In this document: in pieces, positions 1 through 7,156 of the stretch
Layout of the letters: each line of letters opens with the position of its first letter
Numbering within the stretch: the stretch's first letter is position 1
Notes under the pieces: model-generated
What the model saw: the letters and a program-made list of their open reading frames with translations, nothing else
Database searches by the model: none
What the model was told of the DNA's origin: nothing
DNA from: Chloroflexota bacterium
GTDB taxonomy: Bacteria; Chloroflexota; Anaerolineae; Promineifilales; Promineifilaceae
Direction of reading: 5' to 3'
Assembly (NCBI GenBank): GCA_024223125.1
Contig: JAAEOP010000728.1
Location: forward strand, 1-21,628
DNA length: 21,628 bases
Program-made: the position numbers and the translations under genes

Positions 1-1892
1 ACTACGGCCGTAGCAATCGAAGAGAAGTCTGTCTCTTCCTGCGTTACCGAAGCTCGTTCAACCGTTACGCCGGCATCTTCCAACAAAACAGTCAACTCAT
101 CATCCAAACCCGCAGAGTAAGAAGATTGGTCATCCACCAGATAAGCGGAGGTTATACCCAATTCATTGAGCATGTAATCTGCAACCGTCTGGCTTTGATC
201 GGCATCTGTGGGAATGGGTCGGAAGAAGGTCGCTGTACCGGGTAAAGTTAAGTCTGTGTTGGTGCAAGAGGGGGTAATGTGAGCCAGACCAGCTTCTTCA
301 AAGACCGGTTGAGTCGCTTCACAAACCTGGCTACCGGCCGGGCCAACAACCACCAAAACATCTTCATCAGCAGATACACGTTCGGCTACAATACGGCCGG
401 TGTCCGGGTTAATTTCTGTATCCCCTTCTACCAATTCTAATGTTAAGCCGGTGCGCTCACTAAACAACTGCATCGTTACATCCACAAATCCCATTTGTTC
501 TATGCCAATGAAAGCTGCGCCACCCGTTAACGGCCCCAGGAAAGCGACCTTAATCGTGCCGTCATAACTCAACATTTCTTCTGCGGGGGCTACTTCTACA
601 GCCATACCCATTTCATCGCCAGCTAACAGATGGAAGGCGCCATCTTGCACCTGGAAGAGGAAGAAAGAGCTGCCTTCGGCCTGATTACCGTCGCCAAAAG
701 AAACGGGAATACCCAGCATGGTGCTATCCATATTGGTGGCTGCCAATTCGCTGACAACACAATCACGGCTGGCATCGCCGGCGTCTACACAACGGCCGAT
801 AGCCTCAAACATAATTTGGGCCGAGAATCCGGCCGCGCCGCCAAATGCGCCAAACTCTTCGCTAAATTGAGCGGCGTAAAGTTCATTGTACGGCGCCGCT
901 TCCGGCACCAAATTGGGATCGGGCGAGAAGAAGGTGACGTATGTGCCTGCGGCCGCATCGCCAGCGCCATCTACCCAACCCAATGAAAAACCGCCATCGG
1001 CCAGGAAATATGTACCATCGTAACCCTGTTCGCGCAGTTGCACAACCAGCGTCCCTTCTTGAGCTTCAATCTGGCTGGGGAAAAAGACCACATCGGAACC
1101 GGCGGCAATTACGGCCGTAGCAATCGAGGAAAAGTCTGTTTCTTCCTGCGTTACCGATGCCCGCTCAACCGCGACGCCTGCATCTTCCAACAACACCGTC
1201 AACTCATCATCCAAACCAACAGAATAGGAAGATTGGTCATCTACCAGATAAGCAGATTCCACATACAGTACATCGAGCATGTAATTGGCAACCGTCTGGC
1301 TTTGGTCCGCATCCGTGGGGATGGGACGGAAGAATGTAGCTGTACCGGGTTGGGTCAAGGATGTATTGGTGCAAGAGGGGGTAATATGGGCCAAACCTGC
1401 TTCTTCGTAGACAGGTTGTGTAGCTTCACAAACCTGGCTGCCAGCCGGGCCAACCACGCCAATAATACCGTCATCGGCCGCAAATCGTTCGGCTACGATA
1501 CGGCCAGTGTCCGGGTTGATTTCTGTGTCCCCTTCTACGATTTCAATTTCAATACCAGTTTCTTCACTAAAAATTTCGGCCGCTACTTTGACAAAACCCA
1601 ATTGTTCTGTACCGATGAAAGCCGCGCCGCCTGTTAATGGCCCCATAAAACCAACTTTAATCGGGCCAGCCATTTCTTCCATTTCTTCCTCGGCCGCTTC
1701 TTCTTCAGCCGGGGCTTCCGTGGGTTCTTCAGCCGGTTCCTCGGCCGCTTCTTCTTCAGCCGGAGCCTCCGTTGGTTCTGCAACCGGTTGTTCGGCTTCC
1801 GGCTCGGCCGTCTCTTCTGGCGCCTGACGACAGGCACCCAAGAGCAATGCCATCAATAAAAAGATAATCAGCGTTTTCATAAATCTTGACAT
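1..1892 (-). CDS. Branched-chain amino-acid-type ABC transporter solute-binding lipoprotein with two tandem binding domains (partial)
   Basis: This is a lipid-anchored, extracytoplasmic receptor of the Peripla_BP_6 (LivJ/amide-binding) type, expected to deliver a small solute to an ABC importer. The start at 1892 is set by an AAGGAG box 8 nt upstream. The N-terminus has a hydrophobic signal ending in a lipobox, LLLGAC (Cys21). An acidic Pro/Glu/Ala linker (about residues 22-74) follows, partly made of a 51-bp DNA repeat (about 1690-1791). Domain 1 spans about residues 75-440 and carries GPLTGGAAFIG and GPAGSQVCEATQP. Domain 2 then starts again with GPLTGGAAFIG and is cut by the window edge after 630 codons. 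The two domains repeat at an offset of 1107 bp (369 codons) and are about 80% identical over the visible part. Family members normally have one such domain of about 350-400 residues. The permease and ATPase genes are not in the window, so the solute is unknown. Confidence 0.9.
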   Translation of the reverse strand, partial: MSRFMKTLIIFLLMALLLGACRQAPEETAEPEAEQPVAEPTEAPAEEEAAEEPAEEPTEAPAEEEAAEEEMEEMAGPIKVGFMGPLTGGAAFIGTEQLGFVKVAAEIFSEETGIEIEIVEGDTEINPDTGRIVAERFAADDGIIGVVGPAGSQVCEATQPVYEEAGLAHITPSCTNTSLTQPGTATFFRPIPTDADQSQTVANYMLDVLYVESAYLVDDQSSYSVGLDDELTVLLEDAGVAVERASVTQEETDFSSIATAVIAAGSDVVFFPSQIEAQEGTLVVQLREQGYDGTYFLADGGFSLGWVDGAGDAAAGTYVTFFSPDPNLVPEAAPYNELYAAQFSEEFGAFGGAAGFSAQIMFEAIGRCVDAGDASRDCVVSELAATNMDSTMLGIPVSFGDGNQAEGSSFFLFQVQDGAFHLLAGDEMGMAVEVAPAEEMLSYDGTIKVAFLGPLTGGAAFIGIEQMGFVDVTMQLFSERTGLTLELVEGDTEINPDTGRIVAERVSADEDVLVVVGPAGSQVCEATQPVFEEAGLAHITPSCTNTDLTLPGTATFFRPIPTDADQSQTVADYMLNELGITSAYLVDDQSSYSAGLDDELTVLLEDAGVTVERASVTQEETDFSSIATAV

Positions 1893-1998
1893 GTTCTTCT
1901 CTCCTTAAATAGTTGAATCGGTATACCAATAACAATCTGATTAACAGAATGTAACGAATTGTTGTATTTTTGCAAGAATTGGTGGGGTTGATTTTTTG

Positions 1999-2067
1999 AG
2001 ATTAGAGATTGGAGGTTGAGAGATTGGGCTAATCTCCAATCTCCAATCTCCAATCTCTCAATCTCCA
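1999..2067. repeat. Tandem 7-bp (CTCCAAT-type) repeat with opposed arms
   Basis: The left arm contains GAGATTGGAGG-type units and the right arm contains at least three CTCCAAT units in a row (about 2031-2055), so the two arms are roughly reverse complements and can fold into a hairpin. It sits directly after the stop codon (2071-2073) of the peroxidase gene and before the promoter region of the lipoprotein gene. A similar block lies inside lysA (6251-6341). It could act as a transcription barrier between the two genes, but there is no clear U-tract. Confidence 0.7.
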
Positions 2068-2070
2068 TTT

Positions 2071-2634
2071 TCAAATATTCGTCACTTCTTCCATCTCCCA
2101 GAACGCTTCCAATTCCACCCCCAGCCCATCTACGGTACGGTTGCACCAGGCAAAAAACCCGGTAATCTGGTTGATTTCCAAAATCGCTTTGTCGCCAAAG
2201 CCAACCTCTTGCAACCGCTTTACATCATCTTCTGTTACTCTGGCCGGCGTCTCTGTTAACAACGCCACATAATCTAACATGGCTCGATCCATAACCGACA
2301 ACCTGGCCTGACAGTAATCTCGCTTCATTATCTCTACCCAGGCCGCATCCTCTACTTCGCGGAGAAGACCTTCTCCATGATGCCGAATTCAATACTCACA
2401 TTCATTGAGAACGGAAACGGTAACGGCAATCATTTCCCGTTGGGCCAAAGTCAGGTCACAATCGCCGTGCATCAAGCCGTTGTAAAAAATCATCAGGGCA
2501 CGTAAAGCGGCCGTGTTCAAACTATGCGCCTTGATGATATTGTCCACGCCGCCCCAGGAACGCCTTGTGCCCTTGTAGATTTTGGCAACCATACCAGTCG
2601 CCTCTTCTTCACCAACAGTTTTTATCCAAGTCAT
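2071..2634 (-). CDS. AhpD-like / peroxidase-related (carboxymuconolactone decarboxylase fold) protein, probable selenoprotein with in-frame TGA
   Basis: Read straight through one TGA (2391-2389, codon 82) this frame gives a 187-residue protein of the usual length for the uncharacterised peroxidase-related branch of the AhpD/CMD family. The N-terminal part has GGVDNIIKAHSLN and the AQREMIAV stretch typical of the family. The active site normally reads ExxCxxCxxxH. Here it reads C79-E-Y-TGA-I-R-H85-H86, so the stop replaces exactly the second redox Cys. The frame then continues with good family-like sequence (HHGEGL, then about 100 residues) to a TGA at 2073. A strong hairpin with a GGUC loop starts 12 nt after the TGA, where bacterial SECIS elements lie. 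I therefore infer selenocysteine (a CxxU thiol/selenol peroxidase). The alternative is a TGC-to-TGA nonsense mutation. No clear Shine-Dalgarno precedes the ATG at 2634, and no sel genes are in the window. Confidence 0.82.
2361..2391 (-). promoter_or_regulatory. Bacterial SECIS-like element with its UGA codon
   Basis: On the minus-strand RNA the UGA (2391-2389) is followed by 12 nt and then a 6-bp perfect stem, GGAGAA / UUCUCC, closed by a GGUC loop (2376-2361). The apical GGUCU matches the loop that SelB recognises in the well-studied E. coli fdhF element, and the distance to the UGA is nearly the same there. A lower stem, GCAUC (2384-2380) with GAUGC (about 2349-2345), is also possible. The pairing is seen directly; the function is inferred. 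Confidence 0.75.
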
Positions 2635-2682
2635 GAGGACATATTATTTTACAAGAACACAAAGAACTTGCCGAGAGTATTT

Positions 2683-2711
2683 TTGACATTTTCCACCATC
2701 ACTATGAGAAT
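2683..2711 (+). promoter_or_regulatory. Candidate sigma-A promoter for the ABC exporter operon
   Basis: A perfect TTGACA (2683-2688) is followed after 17 bp by GAGAAT (2706-2711), which matches four of six bases of the -10 consensus. It lies between the divergent peroxidase gene and the exporter operon. If used, the first copy of the 102-bp repeat would lie in the 5' leader. A nearer TATAAA (2843-2848) lacks a well-spaced -35. Confidence 0.3.
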
Positions 2712-2724
2712 AGTGGATCGGTTT

Positions 2725-2826
2725 AGGCCAATTCCAGAAAATAATGATCCCGAATTGATGCCATTTCGGGAATTGGCTAGAGGCTTTTTCAAAATGGGTA
2801 GGATCATTTAATTTTTGAAAAAGCCT
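2725..2826. repeat. 102-bp two-hairpin repeat, copy 1
   Basis: It matches 5603-5704 with only three mismatches by eye. The first half holds CCAATTCC (2728-2735) and GGAATTGG (2769-2776) as inverted arms. The second half is a 14-bp perfect stem, 2781-2794 with 2813-2826, with an 18-nt loop. It has no coding capacity. Compact paired hairpins with well-conserved copies suggest a MITE- or REP-like mobile repeat. This copy lies between divergent genes. Confidence 0.85.
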
Positions 2827-2873
2827 TAATAAAAATCCGCAGTATAAACTGTTCGATTTACAGAGGGGATTTT

Positions 2874-3665
2874 ATGCGCTTATTTTGGGAATTTACACAG
2901 CGCTCTTTCCAAAGACATTTAACCTATCGCACGGCCGCCCTGGCCGGCCTGGCTACCAACTTCTTTTTCGGGCTGCTGCGCGTGTCTGTGCTGCTGGCTT
3001 TATTTGGCGAGCGTCAAGAAGTGGAGGGATTTACACGGGCCGGTCTTTTTACCTATATAGCCCTGACGCAGGCGATACTGGCTTATTTGAGCATGTTTGG
3101 CTGGTTCGATTTGATGAATTCGGTACACAGCGGAGAGGTAGCCAACGATTTACTGAAACCGATGAGCTTTTTCAATTTCTGGTTGGCGCGTGATTTGGGA
3201 CGAGCGGCCGTCGCCCTCATTTTTCGCGGGCTGACCATTATGCTGCTTTATACCCTGTTTTTTGAAATGGTTCATCCGCAGAGTTTGGGTCAGTGGACGG
3301 CCGTAGCCATCGCCGTTTTCCTCAGTTGGTTTGTCAGTTTTGCTTTTCGCTTCCTATTAAACCTGGCTGCCTTTTGGACGCCAAACGCTTTGGGAATTGC
3401 CCGCTTTGGCTTTATCTTTTCCTTGTTCTTTTCTGGTTTTCTCATGCCCCTGGCCTTCTTCCCCGTTTGGGTGCAGCGGTTGGCTTACCTGACCCCCTTT
3501 CCCCACATGCTCAACACAGTGGTAGATGTGTATGTGGGGAAATTAGAAGGAGCAGCTTTGGCTGAGGCGCTGTTTTTACAACTGGCCTGGGTTGTCGTTT
3601 TAGTGGTAGTGGGGCAGATTGTGTTGGGCGCGGCCGTGAAACGCCTCGTCATCCTGGGTGGATAA
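2874..3665 (+). CDS. ABC-2 type exporter permease (ABC2_membrane_6 / COG4587-COG3694 type), subunit 1
   Basis: This is a 263-residue integral membrane protein with about six hydrophobic segments, for example around residues 22-44, 57-78, 110-130, 145-170, 178-198 and 235-255. The cytoplasmic stretch GEVANDLLKPMSFF is characteristic of this exporter permease family, in which a Lys/Arg-Pro follows the first helices. The ATG at 2874 is preceded by GAGGGG at 5 nt. It overlaps or abuts the next permease and belongs to a permease-permease-ATPase operon, so the two permeases probably form a heterodimer. The substrate cannot be read from the sequence. Confidence 0.88.
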   Translation: MRLFWEFTQRSFQRHLTYRTAALAGLATNFFFGLLRVSVLLALFGERQEVEGFTRAGLFTYIALTQAILAYLSMFGWFDLMNSVHSGEVANDLLKPMSFFNFWLARDLGRAAVALIFRGLTIMLLYTLFFEMVHPQSLGQWTAVAIAVFLSWFVSFAFRFLLNLAAFWTPNALGIARFGFIFSLFFSGFLMPLAFFPVWVQRLAYLTPFPHMLNTVVDVYVGKLEGAALAEALFLQLAWVVVLVVVGQIVLGAAVKRLVILGG

Positions 3666-3672
3666 AACAAAT

Positions 3673-4482
3673 ATGATACATACCCTCGACATTTACCGAC
3701 GTTTACTCAGCGTCCACATTCGCAGCCAGATGCAGTATCGCATCTCCTTCATGATGGATCTCATCTCCACCGCCCTAATCGTTTGCTTTGAATTTGGCGC
3801 CATCGCCCTGGTTTTGCAACAGTTTGGCGATATTGACGGCTGGACATTAGCCGAAGTTGCCTTCTTATATGGATTGGCTGAAATCTCATTTGGCTTGATG
3901 GATTTAACCTTTGCCGGCTTTGACCCGCCCCGTTTCGGCCGTCAGGTACGCCAGGGCACATTTGACCAACTTTTACTGCGTCCCATCAACATCACCGTCC
4001 AAGTGATGGGCGCAGACCTGACCTTGCGCCGCTTGGGCAAAATCCTCTTCGGCCTGGGCATATTCGGCTACGCTTTGCAAGCCAACCAAATTATCTGGAC
4101 ACCGCAGAAAATAGCCTATCTACCCCTGGTTATTCTGGGATTATTTCTTTTTTCTGGCAGCCTGTTTATCATCGGCTCCACCATTACATTTTGGACAGTA
4201 GATTCTGTTGAAGTGATGAACATTCTAACCTATGGCAGCAACTTCACCATCTCCTACCCCATGAGTATCTACCCCAATTGGATTCGCCTCTTTTTTACCT
4301 TTGTCGTCCCGGCCATCTTTTTAACCTATTATCCAGCGCTCTACTTTTTAGACCGTCCTGAACTGGCAGATATTCCTGTTTTCGCGCCATTCTTAGCGCC
4401 GTTTGTGGGCATCGGAGCCCTGTTAGTTGCCCTACGCTTCTGGCGTTTTGGCGTCAAACATTATCAAAGCACCGGTTCGTAG
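3673..4482 (+). CDS. ABC-2 type exporter permease (ABC2_membrane_6 type), subunit 2
   Basis: The second permease of the operon has about 270 residues, six predicted membrane segments, and the family stretch RQGTFDQLLLRPINI that parallels the GEVANDLLKPMSFF of its neighbour. A GTG at 3658 would overlap the previous gene by 8 bp and add five residues. I prefer the ATG at 3673 because GGGTGG lies about 11 nt before it and the family usually starts about 20 residues before the Q-x-x-Y-R motif (here QMQYR). It is followed after about 100 bp by the ATPase. Its role is the second half of the translocation pore; the substrate is unknown. Confidence 0.87.
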   Translation: MIHTLDIYRRLLSVHIRSQMQYRISFMMDLISTALIVCFEFGAIALVLQQFGDIDGWTLAEVAFLYGLAEISFGLMDLTFAGFDPPRFGRQVRQGTFDQLLLRPINITVQVMGADLTLRRLGKILFGLGIFGYALQANQIIWTPQKIAYLPLVILGLFLFSGSLFIIGSTITFWTVDSVEVMNILTYGSNFTISYPMSIYPNWIRLFFTFVVPAIFLTYYPALYFLDRPELADIPVFAPFLAPFVGIGALLVALRFWRFGVKHYQSTGS

Positions 4483-4584
4483 TAACCGCTGAAGAGTACA
4501 ACAGATTGAAGAACGAACAGATTCTTTCGACCGTATTATCTGTTTCTTCCCAAATTCGTTGTACTCATTATAAGGATAATCGCT

Positions 4585-5589
4585 ATGAGCATTATTACCG
4601 TCAACAACTTGCAAAAGCATTTCAAAATTAACAAACATCATCGCGGACTGATGGGCGCTTTGCGGAACTTAACCACACGGCAGTTCAATCTGGTGAAGGC
4701 GGTGGACAATATTAGCTTCGGCATTGAAGCGGGGGAATTGGTGGGCTACCTGGGGCCAAACGGGGCCGGTAAATCTACCACCATCAAAATGCTAACCGGG
4801 TTACTGGTTCCCACAGGAGGAGAGGTGATGGTCAACGGCCGTATCCCCTGGCAAGAACGACGACAATATGTGCAAAACATCGGGGCCGTCTTCGGCCAAC
4901 GGACAACTTTGTGGTGGGATTTGCCCGTCATTGAATCGTTGGATTTATTGAAGCATATTTACCGCATTCCGCACGGCCGTTTCCAACACAACCTGCACGA
5001 ATTCATCACCTTGTTAGAGATGAACAGCTTCCTCAATAATCCCGTGCGCTCCCTTTCTCTGGGTCAGCGAATGCGGGCCGACATTTGTGCCGCACTGCTG
5101 CACGACCCTGACTTGCTTTTTCTGGATGAACCCACGATTGGCCTGGATGTCGTCGCCAAAGAGCGTATCCGCGAATTTATACAACATATCAACGCTGAAC
5201 GAGGCACAACCATTCTGCTGACCACCCATGACATGGCCGATGTGGAACGGCTTTGCTCACGGGTGATGATTATTGATCACGGCCGTTTGCTTTATGACGG
5301 CCGTCTGCACACCCTGCAAGACCGCTTTGGCGGCAAACGAGAACTCATCGTAGACCTGGCTCAACCTTATCCAGACGTCCCCATTGACGGAGCCAAACTC
5401 ACCAGCTTCCACGATTTACGGGCTACCTACCAGTTCGACCGCAACAGTATTAGCGCTTCGGAGTTGATCGGCCGTCTCACCACCCAATATCGCGTCCGAG
5501 ACCTGGCCGTGCGCGAACCAGACATCGAAGCCACCATTCGCCATATTTATGAAAAAGGGCTGCTGCGGCCGCCAACAAACACAACTTAG
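4585..5589 (+). CDS. ABC transporter ATP-binding protein (COG4586 type) of the ABC-2 exporter
   Basis: This 334-residue cytoplasmic ATPase energises the two permeases just upstream. Visible motifs are Walker A GPNGAGKST (about residues 58-66), the Q-loop region VFGQRTTLWW, the signature LSLGQRMRAD (about 155-165), Walker B LLFLDEPTIGLD (about 174-185) and the switch His in LLTTHDMADVERL. The C-terminal 90 residues form the accessory region typical of the COG4586 group. AAGGAT lies about 7 nt before the ATG. In many operons of this type the ATPase comes first; here it comes last. The second copy of the 102-bp repeat begins 14 bp after the stop codon. Confidence 0.93.
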   Translation: MSIITVNNLQKHFKINKHHRGLMGALRNLTTRQFNLVKAVDNISFGIEAGELVGYLGPNGAGKSTTIKMLTGLLVPTGGEVMVNGRIPWQERRQYVQNIGAVFGQRTTLWWDLPVIESLDLLKHIYRIPHGRFQHNLHEFITLLEMNSFLNNPVRSLSLGQRMRADICAALLHDPDLLFLDEPTIGLDVVAKERIREFIQHINAERGTTILLTTHDMADVERLCSRVMIIDHGRLLYDGRLHTLQDRFGGKRELIVDLAQPYPDVPIDGAKLTSFHDLRATYQFDRNSISASELIGRLTTQYRVRDLAVREPDIEATIRHIYEKGLLRPPTNTT

Positions 5590-5602
5590 GAAGGAGAGAA
5601 TA

Positions 5603-5704
5603 AGGTCAATTCCAGAAAATAATGATCCCGAATTGATGCCATTTCGGGAATTGGCTGGAGGCTTTTTCAAAACGGGTAGGATCATTTAATTTTTGAAAAA
5701 GCCT
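5603..5704. repeat. 102-bp two-hairpin repeat, copy 2
   Basis: This copy is in the same orientation as 2725-2826, at an offset of 2878 bp, and keeps both hairpins (14-bp stem at 5659-5672 and 5691-5704). It sits between the convergent ends of the exporter ATPase and lysA. No protein-coding signal is seen in the rest of 5590-5774. Confidence 0.85.
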
Positions 5705-5774
5705 AAGGGATTCTATTTGGAAACCTGCAAAGTCTTAAGTTAACATCAATGGATAGTCGAAAAACACCTTATAG

Positions 5775-7079
5775 TTACAATAAATTTTCGTATGTTTGCC
5801 GAGGGCGGATGAGGGTGTATTCACGGCCGTCCACCAACAATTCAGCCGGACGTAAACGGCCGTTATAATTGGAAGCCATCGCAAACCCATACGCACCTGC
5901 TTGCAAAAACGACAACCCATCCCCCGGAGACAGCGGCGCAATTTCTCGGCCGTGTGCCAACCAATCCCCAGACTCACAAACCGGCCCCACAATCTCATAC
6001 GTTTGGGCTGCTTCTGACGACTGCGTAAGTCGCCACACAGGGTGAACGGCTTCATACAACGCCGGCCGCAGCAAATCATTCATCGCTGCATCCACAATGG
6101 CAAACAGACGTTCCCCCTGCGACTTAGTGTATAACACCTGTGTCAATAAAGCCCCCGCCGGCCCAACAATAGAACGGCCGGGTTCCATAACGACCTGATA
6201 GCCAGCTTCTAAAACGGGGGTTGTCACGGCCGTTACCCATTTAGAAATAGGGGGAGATTGGAGACCTGTCCTGAGAAAAATCGAAGGATTAGAGATTGAA
6301 GATTGGGTCGTCGAATCTCCAATCTCTGATCTCCAATCCCCATAGGCAATTCCTAACCCACCGCCCACATCTAAATATTCAAGCTGAATGCCCTGATCTG
6401 CCAACTCGGTCGCTAACTGCACCAAATAGTTTGCTGATTCTGCAAAAGGGGACACGGCCGTAATCTGCGAACCAATATGCGTTGCCAACCCCACCGGTTT
6501 TAACCAGGGGTGGGTTTGGGCTTGATGCAGCAGGCGCACGGCCGTGTCCACATCCACCCCAAATTTATGTGTCTTCTGCCCTGTGCTAATGTATGGATGG
6601 GTTTCGGCGGCAATGTTGGGATTTATCCGCACGCCAATGGCTGTCATTCGCTGCCGGTCGGCCGCCAGCGCCGCAATCAGATCAAATTCCATGGCCGATT
6701 CCACATGCAGCGCCCGAATACCGGCGGCCAACGCCATCTCGATTTCATCCGGCCGTTTGCCCACGCCGGAATAAATAATTTTATGCGGCTGAAATCCCGC
6801 TTGCAAAGCCAAATACAACTCGCCGCCGCTGGTCACATCAGCCCCCAGACCCGCTTCCGCCAACAGCCGTAGCAAAGCTGCATTGCCATTGGCTTTAACG
6901 GCATAACAAGCCAGAGCGCGTTCTGGGGACACAGCCATTACATAAGCCTCCGCCCGCCGCAGCAATTCCGCCCGACTATACACATAGACAGGTGTGCCCA
7001 CGGCCGCAACCAATTCCGCCAACGCCACACCTTCACAATAAAGCTGATTATCTCGGTAAAAAAAAGGGAATGTATTCAT
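5775..7079 (-). CDS. lysA: Diaminopimelate decarboxylase with an internal repeat insertion
   Basis: This is a PLP-dependent fold-type III decarboxylase that makes L-lysine from meso-diaminopimelate in the cytoplasm. The PLP lysine is K62 in YAVKANGN. HIGSQ, the glycine loop DVGGGLGIAYGD, the phosphate-binding EPGR and the substrate-side CESGDWLA all follow in order. I start at 7079 (MNTFPFFYRDNQL), where family similarity begins; an open frame continues to 7139 with no better ribosome site. After AYGD about 28 residues, up to KWVTAV, do not belong to the family and are encoded by a GAGATTGG/CCAATCTC repeat (6251-6341). They fall where LysA proteins have a variable loop, so the enzyme may still work. 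The gene follows the membrane protein gene by 77 bp and probably shares its transcript. Confidence 0.93.
   Translation of the reverse strand: MNTFPFFYRDNQLYCEGVALAELVAAVGTPVYVYSRAELLRRAEAYVMAVSPERALACYAVKANGNAALLRLLAEAGLGADVTSGGELYLALQAGFQPHKIIYSGVGKRPDEIEMALAAGIRALHVESAMEFDLIAALAADRQRMTAIGVRINPNIAAETHPYISTGQKTHKFGVDVDTAVRLLHQAQTHPWLKPVGLATHIGSQITAVSPFAESANYLVQLATELADQGIQLEYLDVGGGLGIAYGDWRSEIGDSTTQSSISNPSIFLRTGLQSPPISKWVTAVTTPVLEAGYQVVMEPGRSIVGPAGALLTQVLYTKSQGERLFAIVDAAMNDLLRPALYEAVHPVWRLTQSSEAAQTYEIVGPVCESGDWLAHGREIAPLSPGDGLSFLQAGAYGFAMASNYNGRLRPAELLVDGREYTLIRPRQTYENLL
6251..6341. repeat. GAGATTGG/CCAATCTC inverted tandem repeat inside lysA
   Basis: The left arm GGGGAGATTGGAG and the right arm CTCCAATCCCC are opposed, with further AGAGATTGAAGATTGG and CTCCAATCTCTGATCTCC units between them. 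It has the same unit type and layout as 1999-2067 but lies within the lysA reading frame and keeps it open. Confidence 0.7.
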
Positions 7080-7156
7080 GGGAATAGTGCGACCGCCGAC
7101 CATTGACCGTAGACGGACAAAATCCCACCCAATCGTCATCAGTCAACTGTCGTCGG

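Noticed and set aside
630..1837. Open frames on the plus strand and in other minus frames across the lipoprotein gene
   Set aside because: They are shadows of the long, clearly coding minus frame, with biased composition and no family features.
2389..2634. Reading the peroxidase as two genes (2389-2634 and 2071-2328) or as a plain pseudogene
   Set aside because: Both parts are in one frame, only a TGA separates them, the TGA sits at the catalytic Cys, and no other damage is seen. A nonsense mutation remains possible but explains less.
2781..2826. Intrinsic terminator in the 102-bp repeat
   Set aside because: The stem is strong, but there is no U-tract, and copy 1 lies between divergent gene starts where a terminator is not expected.
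2843..2848. TATAAA as the -10 of the exporter operon
   Set aside because: The nearest TTGAAA is 22 bp upstream, too far for a normal promoter.
7080..7139. LysA start at 7139 or 7103
   Set aside because: No ribosome site, and LysA similarity begins at MNTFPFF (7079).
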